A DNA stretch of 29,315 nt from Saksenaea vasiformis B4078 (taxonomy: Eukaryota > Mucoromycota > Mucoromycetes > Mucorales > Saksenaeaceae), in the NCBI GenBank assembly GCA_000697055.1, contig JNDT01001394.1, forward strand, positions 1 to 29,315, given 5' to 3'. The position numbers were made by a program, and so were the translations under genes. How positions within the stretch are numbered: position 1 is the first letter of the stretch; every line of letters begins with the position of its first letter. Below, in pieces: positions 10,761 to 20,751 of the stretch. A model generated the notes under the pieces. The model was given only the letters and a program-made list of their open reading frames with translations, made no database searches and was not told the DNA's origin.

Positions 10761-13700
10761 GTCTCAGCTAGTAATCTGATTGGTGACCTGTGAACCTTCA
10801 AGCGAACAGCATGACGCAACCCAAGTTATCTGCGCATTCAAATAACTAAAATACTTCCGGGGTACCTGCTAATTCTTATATTACTTATTCATCTTGCTAA
10901 TTGAATAGAACTTGTCTCCTTCCTTTTAGCATGCCAGACTTTGGAAACATTAGTTAGTGACAGGGAGCACAACTTTCTTAATCGGGAAATCATGTTACCT
11001 AAGTACTCGTTCGTTGCGTTGTGACCACTAGACCACATGTTTTGAAGAAAACTTCCCATATACCGATCAGAACTTTGTTTCTCGGTGTTTGCAATTGGGT
11101 AAATACTACACTGGGAATGCATTATTTGCGTCACTTGAGGACATGTTTAACGTTGTCAACACATCCTATCTGCATTGAAACAAAAAAAATTGGAACCATG
11201 GTCGGTGAAACTTCCCTGATTACAGTGGTGACGCTATCTTGGGCACTTGACATTATGATATAACGCAGACACTTCACAAATTACAGGGCTGAGCAAGACT
11301 CTGAGTTGCGGATTTGTCGGGGGTCGTGATAGTTCCCATTGACAATGAACTTGTAACACCGACTGTATCGTATTTGAAGCGGCTGGTGCTGAAAATGGAT
11401 GTTGCACTTTCTCAGTTCTAGGTCGATGGCGCCTTTTACGTCAGATTGTGCATGAATCGCGCAAAAAATACTCTTCATGCTGCAAGACGAGCCGGTTATT
11501 TTCTTATCATGGCTATTTGGGATAATGAGCTTTCAACTTTTTAGGTAACATTTCCTCCTTGAATACGTTTGCGAAAGTAAAGCAGGGCCGAGGGTCTCCG
11601 GAACTATAGCTTTCTCGAAATGTCACTCAATCAGGAGGGACTCATGATAATATTTAGTTAGTGAGTCTATAGTTCTCGACAAGATGACGGACAATCGCCT
11701 AACTTTGCATGTAAGGGGTAAAACTACTGGCCCACTTCTTGGAAAATAATTACATTCTATCAGCTTTGCGTTCTTCTTTATTGCAGTTGTTTGGTAACTC
11801 GCTCAGTTTGACGCAAGACCCTCACGGTGAATATTCTCCATGGTGGTCCCACGTTCATGCATATGTGAAGCTACAATGCTGGAACGGTGTGTCAACGTCA
11901 CCCATGAGATATGCAACATGTAGGGTAATCTTTGCAGTGGTCCGATTTTATATGTACGATACCAGTTTGCATTAAGCAGCCTTCTTAAGCTATATATCTG
12001 ATGCATTGGTTCTGATGACTGAGACTTCTTCATTCTCATTCATCCATAAGCTACAAATCTCAACACATGTGCTTTTGACTTATCTTCCCGTTCTTGCTGT
12101 TATTAATCACTGTAGTAACGCCTATTGCATCTCATTGTTAAAAAAGTCAGAACAGGTTTTCTGCCATTGTCGGTCCATCGTCCAGATAGTTTTAAGGATA
12201 TCCTACAACCCTATGTAAAGGCGCTGGCTGATTGATGCACATAGTAGGTGGATACTTCACGAAGGTTTGATCTTACACGCCTCGATCGACGCATTAGCTT
12301 GATGACAGTTCACCGTAACAGTCCTCTCATTCGGAGAAGATAAAGATCTATTATTGAGTCCGATGTCCTGAATTATTGTTGCAGACAGCGATTGGGCTGA
12401 ATTATATTCGCTCAAAGTAACTGCAACTACAGCAGAGAGCGCGTCGTAATTGTATTGAAACAGCTCTTCACTAAGGAATGCTTCGAAGGACACACTAAGT
12501 AAACTTGAACTTCCGTCTCCGATATTCTGCGTGCAACAAGCGGTAGAACGCAAGTACATGACATATTAATAGAAAGAGAGCGAGGAGTATATTAGAAGCA
12601 ATTTAGTCTCTGTTATGTTTACGGAACACTTTTTGAAATTCTTTATCAATTTTGTTATCTTTATTATTTGGGACTTCCCCGTTTTCCGGGCTTTGCTGTC
12701 TTCACTTGCTGTCGTCAAAGCCTGCTCCGCCGCTGGTCGTACTTCGTCGAAGGCCATTTGTCCCTTCGATACCCTTCACAGTCCAACAGAACGCCGTAGG
12801 TAATTAAAAGCCCTTCGAAGACTTTCCTGTCCCGTGATGACTATAGCGGTTAATGGGTGCATCGGGCTTCTTGTATGCGGCTTCAGACGAAATTTCCGCT
12901 CAGTTTGAACCCAGTTTGGACATACGTCGGATTGGATGTTCAATAGATGGCGAACGGCCCCGTAATTCATAATACTATATTACAAAACCACAATTATTGT
13001 TTCAGAAATGCTGTCATTCGTCCAGAACATAAAAACGATACATTTTCCGGGGCCGGTACTTAGCATGTACAGGGATAAGCGGGTTGATCGCCGTTGGATA
13101 CGCTTTAATTTATAGCATATCTCCCAACTCATTGAACATATTATGTCTCTATTTGTTGATCTCTCTTGTAATTATTCCAATTTTCTACAGAAACCTGTGT
13201 AAGTTCGGCTACAGCATGTGAACCAAAGTCCTGAGGTGTTATCACACGCCTGCTGAGATTGAAATATTAGAAACCACACACTGGTGGAACCAATATGCCC
13301 ACGCAATGGGTAGGAATGATGGGTGGCGTGATTGGTCAAGCTAGTTGTCACACACAAAGCAGCCCATTACTGCTCGCTTTTGTACAGATTTATAGTACAA
13401 CTTATCGACAGGAATGTTACGAACGCGAGTACACTCGCTGATAAAGCAAGGGAAACATTTCTGACAGGTTATATAGCATACACGACTGTCGTCTCTTATC
13501 TATAAAACAAAGATCCGCGCATTATCTTTATTTTAAGACGACAGGTTTCACTGTCCTGCGTTTCTCACGTTGCTTTATTATGGGATGACTTCAAATACCT
13601 TTGGCACGGAAATTCGCGTTTAGATGAAGTTCGGGTTCAGGTTGTTGAATAGTTACTGAACGATCTATTACACATTTCCTGGGATAGAGCTCCATGGTAT

Positions 13701-15318
13701 GTTTTTCTCGAGAAGCATCATCATTTTCCCAGAGCGTAAAGCGGTCTTTTTCCCATCATTTTACCTTTCCACGTTTTCCCTGTTTTGCAACTGAAAAAGC
13801 TCAACTCGCTAAGTAGTCGGCATGGTTATATGAACGAGTCGTCGATAACCCATGTTTCTGCTTGTTGCTAAGTCTCGGTGGCTCTACCAGCATCATCATT
13901 ACCGACTCGCGCTATCTCGCGCCATGTCCTTCCTCGTGGGTAAATATCGTGAAAGTTGATATGAACTGGACGCTTCTATTTACCCTAACTTGTAATGGCG
14001 ATTCCGTCCGTTTCTCCTCGTCTTCTCCATCACTAAACCTATTGAATCCTGGCGCAATTCCAGGATTGGGGTCTTGCGCCCTTATAAGGGCATTGAAATT
14101 GTCAGTTGAATATCCATCTCTCTTCTCTAAGACAGTCCTCTCGTTACGGCTTTCTCTCCGAATTTTCCTTGTTATTATTTGCAATTTTTTACATTAAATC
14201 TGTATACCAAGTTACTCCCACTTATCTCTGATGGGTCTGTCTCTTCTTTTCTCATTATGTGGCCCTGGCTGCCATACTTCATTGCCTTCGCAGAAATTTG
14301 ACCCCTCGCTCCCAGATCTCTGAAGATATATACATGAGTGGAGTGTTCTTTAATACACCTAGAAACTTCCCCTTCGGACGACTGTCCCAATTTTGTTTAT
14401 GCTTATTGGTTTGTTTGTCCCGATCCGCTGGTCCAAACTTGGCTCCACACCCGTTCCAATTTGTTCTACTCACACACTAAAACTGACTCAGCTTTGTTGG
14501 GGCTCCACATTGTTTCACCTCCTTTTCCACAGGTCAGTAGTACAAACAAGTCAGATTCTACCTGTTATATAGCAAAAACACGAGGCACTCTTGTTGAGCT
14601 TCGTCGTGAGATTATAATTGTTACGTATGCAGAGAGAGGTAACTTTGGGAATTCCGGTGGATAGTGTGTAGATCGACTTGGATTTATAGGGAATCATGGC
14701 ATATATTTCCTTCATTGCTATGTTTTATAAGGATTGCAGATGGATATATCCGGTAGAGAAGACCCTCTAATGTAAAAGAAGGTCTCGTGTCCTCCTTGTC
14801 GAGGACCCGGATTGAATTCTGATCATGGAGTTACAACATCGCTACATTTCCCACACATATATACCGATTTTTTCCCCTATGGATCGCAACCTTTTTAAGA
14901 GCGCCTGCACTTCACTAGGATGCAACAGGTTCAGCTTGCATTCTACTTAATGCTGTGGAACACAGACACCTGCACAACGGCTTGCATTAGCAACAGTTCG
15001 GTTAGGCTCTGTTTTTGGTTTCTATTATGTCAAAAGCAAAATTAGCTCCTGTCACAGGCACCACTCGTTGTTATGGAGACTGATATCAACACATCATTCT
15101 ATGTTTACTAGATGATCTTTATGCTAATCTATATAAGTCTTGCGTCCGTGAAGGGTCAAGTTTGCGGTATGGGAGGATCGAATATATGGACATCAATACA
15201 TTAATCGGCAACAATTTCACAGTTTGCTGAAATCAACTTGGTGCTGTATAGGATGTTATAATAATTTACTTATAGATAGTAAATGGAGTAATATTGAGAT
15301 GCTATTTTACTTATCTCG
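10761..15318. other. Gene-poor block with short unrecognised frames
   Basis: No named gene is visible. Frames of 60-110 codons occur on both strands (for example 12257-12559 minus, 13862-14197 plus, 13912-14184 minus, 14338-14664 plus), often overlapping in antisense. The minus frame starting at 12757 begins with an ATG in good context (MAFDEVRPAAEQALTTASED) but decays after about 45 residues and matches nothing I know. Around 13700-14560 the plus strand is pyrimidine-rich, which keeps minus-strand frames open without implying coding. A possible transposase relic near 14.6 kb is listed separately. Confidence 0.5.
14572..14670 (+). pseudogene. Possible relic of a Tc1/mariner-type transposase N terminus
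   Basis: One frame reads TRGTLVELRREIIIVTYAERG, and after a one-base frame slip continues GIPVDSV followed by a stop. This order (basic segment with a ReIV..Y core, then GIP..SV) resembles the paired-like helix-turn-helix start of Tc1-family transposases, where LGIP.STV is common. The slip and stop would make it a dead fragment. I see no inverted repeats or catalytic DDE part nearby, so the resemblance may be chance. Confidence 0.2.
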
Positions 15319-15389
15319 AAGGTAATTCCGTACAAATCCGGAGTCCCTCCGGCACCCTAGCCGGATGGGGACCACAAGGAGACTACCTT
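15319..15389. repeat. Nested inverted repeat (stem-loop forming)
   Basis: AAGGTA at 15319-15324 is complementary to TACCTT at 15384-15389. Inside, CCGGAG at 15338-15343 pairs with CTCCGG at 15347-15352 around a 3-nt loop, and a further GCCGGATGGGG segment can compete with it. The element lies just left of a dispersed repeat copy and may be its edge or an unrelated hairpin. Confidence 0.5.
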
Positions 15390-15410
15390 AGTGAAAGTGA
15401 CCAGCGGTGG

Positions 15411-15660
15411 TGCAGAAGTCTGCCGTGATGCAACGTCTGGCAATCCATTATGGAAGATAGGTAATGTTGAACGTCACAAAACGTACTTGAGTACTGGATA
15501 AAATATGCCCAACGCGGCCAACGCTGTTCGGGATAGAGGTTATGCAGGCTACCTGTTACATGAAAAAAAACCCACAAATAATCATGAATTGGACATTCTT
15601 ACCGGAGGGATGCTCTGTAAAAGTCCGAGCCAAAGGAAGAAATAGAATAAATGCGTTCCT
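15411..15660 (+). repeat. Dispersed repeat, copy 1
   Basis: This stretch aligns by eye over its whole length with 28881-29140, in the same orientation, at roughly two-thirds identity with small gaps. The best block is 15526-15550 against 29000-29024, where 23 of 25 bases match (GTTCGGGA, then AGAGGT, then ATGCAGGCT). Further shared blocks are AATAATCATG and GAGCCAAAG. Neither copy has a convincing coding frame, so this is probably an old interspersed element or the untranslated end of one. Confidence 0.65.
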
Positions 15661-16194
15661 TTAATTGTCCATCACATCCTGCCGTTTGAAGCAGGATTTT
15701 CGATCGGACTTCGGGAGGAGTTATCACAATGTACCGGCACAATTCACTTTGAATGGTCGCAAAGCAACTGCTTACCAAATTTGACACTTATTTTGAGCCA
15801 ACGCCAAAAAAAAAAAAAAAAGGTTAAAACTGATGCAGAGTTGTACGACAGATTCTACATTTGTGCAGATCATCATCTACTTGCTGCCACGTTCTTTGTC
15901 AGTGGCGGCGATGGACCATAGTGACAGGAAGCTAAATGAATTCTATGGAAATGTGCTGGTTATATTGAATGGGTAGTAGGATCATTCAGCAAATAAGGTT
16001 CGGGCTCATATATTGAATTTGAGAGCCCTGCAGAGATTCGATTATCATGATTGCGAACGCATGGATGCAGCAGCCACATAACATTTACCTCTTCCTTGTA
16101 CTCTTGCTTCAAACCCACGATCCGTCGATCTTAGTGAACCATCTCCCGTACCTAACAGCAACACCAGAAGCATACATAGATACATTTCACATAT
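15661..16194. other. Intergenic, nothing recognised
   Basis: The stretch contains a run of 16 or so A bases at about 15806-15821, which may be the poly-A tail trace of a retroposed sequence, since it lies downstream of the dispersed repeat copy. I see no coding signal between here and the PCID2-like gene. Confidence 0.4.
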
Positions 16195-16200
16195 TTTATT
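16195..16200 (-). terminator. Polyadenylation signal AATAAA of the PCID2-like gene
   Basis: The plus strand reads TTTATT, giving AATAAA on the coding strand about 22 nt past the TAA stop of the PCID2-like gene, a usual place for a fungal poly-A positioning element. Confidence 0.5.
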
Positions 16201-16221
16201 CAATGCACTAGAAATTAGCTA

Positions 16222-17888
16222 TTATGCAGAGGACACCCCTGTTGGAAATGGGTTTGCTTTACTTAATACTAAGAACTGCTTCTCATGCGAAAGATAACCC
16301 TTTATATAGCCCTATATATTATTTATTAGACATTGTGACTTTTTGGCATAACCTTACCTTGTAGATCATGTTTGCCAGGTACCACTCTACTTCTTCGGGA
16401 TCGATGTTGAGCCCAACGAATTCCAATGCTCTTCCAAACATAGGAATTGGTATCCGGGTATTGCGGTCCAAAAGAATGAATCTGAAAAATAAAAATTAGA
16501 TAACTCGCTGCCACTATATTTTTAGGACACTTACACTTTCCGGAATAGCTGCCTTATAACAATACTCTGTGCTTTTTCTACTGCAAAATAGGTACCCTCG
16601 CGGATCAGGATGGATTCTGATGCTACCAACGCCTCATTAAAAGCTTTGACATCCCCTCGTCTAAGAGCTGCTGCCAGAGCGCCATATGTATGCTGGGCTT
16701 TTGGGAACCTTTCCAACAATGCATCCGACGGAAGAACACCCCGCATCAAGCGAATAGGCAAGAGTGTCTGTAGAATGAGTCTTTCCAAAATGTTAGCACC
16801 GCGGTCCTCCGCCTTACATATTGCTTCCTACTCTTTGTTTTTGCGGTGAGAATTGGCACATTCTCTGAATGCGAGACTTAATTCATGCTCGGCCTTGAAA
16901 TGGATCAGTTGAGATCAGACACGACTCACTCTGAGATGACCCACCTTGACATAATCCTCTTCCAAAAAATGTAGCCTTCCAAGATAGTACCAAAACGTAA
17001 CGCGATCACTTTTCGGAAATTCATCGATAGACGGCATATCTGCTGCCCCCAGAGCACGCAAGATATTCTTGCAAAGATTTTGTTGTTTCAACTACGAAGT
17101 TAAAAATAGTGGGGAATAATTGCTTTAGCAAGACACAACTTGTACGCTTATCCTTACCTTAAAATAGATTCTGAATAGTATACCAATCATAGCATACGTT
17201 CCGTATTTCCTTGATGTGCTCATCACACCTCTACGCTCGATGTCAGACATGAACTACGAGATCCATCTGTGTACACTACCTGTCCGTAATACAGTAGGTA
17301 AATGACTTGCTAATTACATTTGCTGCTTCCTCTAATTTTTTTCGCTGACCTTCAGTAGCTGATTCATCATCTGCCTAGCTACGTGTTATTCAATACTTCT
17401 GGTGACAGAACTAAGGCTTACCTTTGAAGCGACAACACGTAAATCATTGTTAATAACGTATAGGATGGGTAAACACCACCGTGTAAAGGATGACATGGCT
17501 CTCTGAAATGCCCTATCGACCTAGGTGAGATCACCCATTTCTCTGAGTCGCACTATGCTTACTGCACTACTTCTTTCTGTGCTTCAAAAGCTTCCAAGTA
17601 CTGGCCTTGATCCATAAATACCGCCGCTTTCAGATGACCCGCGGCGATATCATCCCATGGTGAATCGAGACGATTCCGGCATGCATTGTCGATCTTACTC
17701 AACTATACATATTCTATCGGTGAGTACGAACGAATACAAAGCACAATGGGATGCAGTACAACGAGATTTTGTTCGAGCAAGCTAGACACATGGTAATCGT
17801 TCAGCGAGAGTAAGTTTGCCAGGTTTTTCCCATTCTCGTTGTTGCTGTATGTTCCGAGTTTTGACAGATATAATTGAAGAGCTTTCAT
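16222..17888 (-). CDS. PCI-domain protein of the PCID2/Thp1 (CSN12-like) family, TREX-2 complex
   Basis: I assembled ten exons on the minus strand: 17888-17763, 17702-17563, 17512-17422, 17374-17280, 17230-17158, 17091-16945, 16893-16832, 16780-16535, 16481-16358, 16311-16222. All phases agree and give 397 residues, against 399 for human PCID2. Family landmarks appear in order: SPWDDIAAGHLKAA, LPILYVINNDLRVVA, YGTYAMIGILFRIYFK, FWYYLGRLHFLEEDY, LLPIRLMRGVLPS, then the winged-helix end NTRIPIPMFGRALEF and GYIKGYLSHEKQFLVLSK. By family knowledge PCID2/Thp1 sits with Sac3 and Sem1 in TREX-2 and couples transcription to mRNA export; the related CSN12 is the main alternative. The first exon end is uncertain: 17742 is an alternative donor that adds seven residues. 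An in-frame stop lies upstream of the chosen ATG. Confidence 0.92.
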
Positions 17889-18020
17889 CGATGTATGCTA
17901 TTTCTACCGCGTTTTGGGTCTTGAAGGCGTATGAGCAGCGATGCGTGACTGGTACACTGCACCGACACCGACCCGCTCAAAAACACCGCCTACTTGTCGT
18001 GGCTTTCATCCATCAACGTC
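17889..18020. promoter_or_regulatory. Putative bidirectional promoter between PCID2-like gene and CLP1
   Basis: The two start codons face away from each other across only 132 bp. Both 5' leaders and both promoters must fit in this space or overlap the genes. I see no TATA box. The arrangement suggests shared control of two nuclear mRNA-processing genes, which is inference from spacing only. Confidence 0.6.
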
Positions 18021-19865
18021 ATGCAGGAAAAAGTAAGGCGCTCTCGAGTTTATCAACATCATCTTAAGATAACGTGATTAACAGGAAGAATTACTGCCTG
18101 TGCGAGAGCTTGAACTTGATCCTGACCATGAATTTCGCTTTGAAGTGGAATTCAGTGTCAAGGTACAGATCAAGGTAATGTATCCGATCTCTATAACGTG
18201 TGGCGGAGCGAACACTTGAATAAATCGTATTATCTCTTCCCTACTGGGTCTTTCTTTGAGGATAATGACACTGACTACTTTTTTTCTTGTACTATTTTAC
18301 TCCATGATTTTTGTCTTTGTTGCCATTTGATATTATGCGCATAGCTCCTAAAAGGAACTGCAGAAATATTTGGCACAGAGCTAGCCACTGGCGTTGATTA
18401 TACATTTAGCGGTCGTAAGGCGGCCGTATACACGTGGCATGGTTGCACATTGCAAATATCCTTTTTATATTATATACAGGTTGACAAAGGTGTGGTAACT
18501 GATATGACCACACAGGCAATGAGCAAGATTTTCCTTTTTCTTCCTTAACTATGATCGTACGTCAGAGGAGAGTTTTTAGTAGAGTATACAGCGAACGAGA
18601 CACCAATGACGAGTTATCTCAATACACATTTTGCACTTCAACAACGGAGAGAATCTGCGGAAGAATTAAAGGATCAGGGTCCACGGGTGAGTTAGACGTT
18701 TGGGTACGCAGTTGCCTAACATGTCGTTATCAAAGGTACTGGTCGTCGGACCACACGACGTAGGGAAGACATCACTGTGTAAATTACTTGTCAGCTACGC
18801 CTTGCGACAAGGTGAGAAACCACTGTATGTGTCATTAGACACGTCTGAGGTAAGCCTGGGTGTGGATCTGGAAAGATCCTGAGAATAGTATGATAGGGAT
18901 CCATTACGATGCCAGGGACCGTGACAGCGACAGCAATTAGCCACATCATCGATATTGAGGAAGGTTTTGGCTCTTCAGCAACTACAGCTGCTTCAATGGG
19001 TTCAACCACAATGCCATTAGCGTATTATTATGGATACGAAAATCCAGCAGAAAATGTTAAGCTTTACAAGCTCGTCGTATCACGTCTAGCCCATGCGGTA
19101 AAATGCCGATTAGCAGTTGACGAGGAGAGTCGCAGAGCAGGCTATATCATTGACACATCTGGGCTGATCGATCATGTGGGCTATGACCTGATACAGCATG
19201 CAATTGAAGAATTTTCAGGTAAAATAACCCTCCTTGAGCGCCGACTCATAAGAAATTAAATGTCATTTCCAGTGAATGTGGTTATTGTTCTGGGTCATGA
19301 ACGCCTGTATAGTGACATGACAAAAATTTTGAAGGGACGAGAATCAATCTCTGTTGTGAAACTTGCAAAGTCCGGAGGTGTAGTCGAACGCGATCGCCAA
19401 TTTAAACTTCAGCTGCAGCGCAGTAAAATTCAAGAATACTTTTACGGCACTCCCAAATGCGAGCTCTCCCCTTACTCTATGCTAGTCAACTTTAGCGATA
19501 TAAATGTCTGGAGAGTAGGTGAAACGACAGCACCATCATCAGCTCTACCTATTGGCATGGATAACACAGCAAGCGAGACACAAGTCGTCAAAGTGGAAAG
19601 CTTCGATATGTGTCTGCACTCTGTAATGGCTATCTTAAATGCAGATAATTTGGAGCACGAGAATAAGCTTCTTGAGTGCAATGTTACTGGATTTATTTAT
19701 GTGTAAGTTGTCGAGATAGTTTCTATATTGAGTTAATATGTTTTCTATGATTACAGGTCGGACGTGGATGAAGACAAGAAGAAAATAACCATCCTGTCTC
19801 CCGCACCTGGTCGACTCCCCCGCCGTCATTTGCTAATGGGTTCATTCAAATGGATGGAAGCGTAA
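18021..19865 (+). CDS. CLP1: mRNA cleavage and polyadenylation factor / polynucleotide kinase family protein CLP1
   Basis: Eight exons (18021-18032, 18085-18174, 18345-18455, 18561-18686, 18736-18849, 18897-19218, 19273-19702, 19757-19865) join in frame to give 437 residues; human CLP1 has 425. The order is an N-terminal beta domain with AEIFGTEL and TWHGCTLQ, a central P-loop GPHDVGKT at 118-125, a Walker B-like SLDTSE with Asp148, the motifs MPGT and EEGFG, the lid region KSGGVVER to EYFYG, and a C-terminal domain ending ILSPAPGRLPRRHLLMG. Clp1 is part of CF IA with Pcf11 in yeast; animal CLP1 is also an RNA 5'-hydroxyl kinase. The first coding exon is only four codons. The third intron (18456-18560) is AT-AC and looks U12-type, whereas the rest are GT-AG. 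After the lid's VVER the segment has fewer Arg than human CLP1, so kinase activity is doubtful. Confidence 0.95.
18456..18560 (+). other. U12-type AT-AC intron in CLP1
   Basis: The intron starts ATATCCTTT, matching the U12 5' splice-site consensus (A/G)TATCCTT, has TTCCTTAAC at 18541-18549, matching the U12 branch-site consensus, and ends in AC twelve bases after the branch A. There is no polypyrimidine-AG end at this point. Removing exactly these 105 bases joins TWHGCTLQ to VRGEFLVEYTANETPM. The spacing from HGC to the ETPM motif is then 15 residues, the same as in human CLP1. The best GT-AG alternative inserts five extra unconserved residues. Confidence 0.88.
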
Positions 19866-20751
19866 TATCTGAGACCCTCGCTTTAGACATTCGAAAATGC
19901 AGATATTAATGACACGATGCTCTGTCCTACCTCCATTACAACTGATATTTGCGCCATTATTCCGTTATCCCTTTTCTCGTATTACTGTATTCGGGATTCC
20001 CATCTCATTTTTATTTTTTCAAGTCACCCCTTAAACAATCCAAACCAGGAAATAAAGAATGTAGAAACACAGGATCTTGAAGAAACGTTTATCTCAGTTA
20101 TGTATAAGGTCACGTTGATGCCGCACAAGGTTTGTGCTGGGAAACAGTGTACCTTCGTGCAGAGAAGCAGATTATTTTGCATCAAGCCGAAAGTGCGGAT
20201 AGGTTCACCCGGGGACCCATAGGCGTACTCTGCATTTATAGTCCTGAGATAGTTCTATTATACAACACTTGAGGTTGCCATCATCCAAAGGCTGATGTGC
20301 GGCGCTTTGTACACAAACTTTATATGTGTCACCGCTGCTGCAAAAAAAGTGCGCAAACCTCCGGCTTCCTCTTTTTGACTCTACACTCTTTCCCGTATAG
20401 TGTTTACGATTGAAGTTTGGTGTAATTAAAAACGTTGATATATCTCCAAAAAGTTACTAAGACGAATCGGTAGCGCTCGACTGCGAGTCATCGGGCAGAA
20501 TAAATAGGAAAGCGATAATAAGCATTATAACGAGACTTATTTCTACAGTATCACGTACTCAATCTAATTGCCAAATCATAGTTACTTGCATTTCCCTAGC
20601 AACAAACACCTGTTTAGAGGGTAAGTATTTGGATTACTGACGATTAATGCATGAACACGGTCTTCGTGTGACTCGATTTCTCTTTTTAAAGGAAGCCCTG
20701 AAGGAACCAACAACCGTCACCGGAATCGACCTTTTCGTTCCCTACAGGATC
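19866..20751. other. Intergenic between CLP1 and MPS1, with probable MPS1 leader
   Basis: A 101-codon plus-strand frame at 19917-20222 matches no family I know and I do not call it a gene. The region just before 20752 has pyrimidine-rich stretches ending in AG (at about 20690 and 20746-20747), so the MPS1 leader may contain a 5' UTR intron or a further small upstream exon. Confidence 0.4.

Noticed and set aside
13862..14664. Several 70-110 codon frames on both strands
   Set aside because: The plus strand is pyrimidine-rich, which keeps both strands open. The frames overlap in antisense and none matches a family, apart from the short possible transposase trace.
17160..17220. Separate small gene from individual short minus-strand frames within 16222-17888
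   Set aside because: The frames chain through consensus introns into one PCID2-like protein of the expected length.
18456..18602. Ordinary GT-AG intron in CLP1 using a donor near 18490 and the TTTTTAG acceptor
   Set aside because: It would keep the AT-rich sequence after TTGCAA as coding, adds five unconserved residues between the HGC and ETPM motifs, and leaves the perfect U12 signals unexplained.
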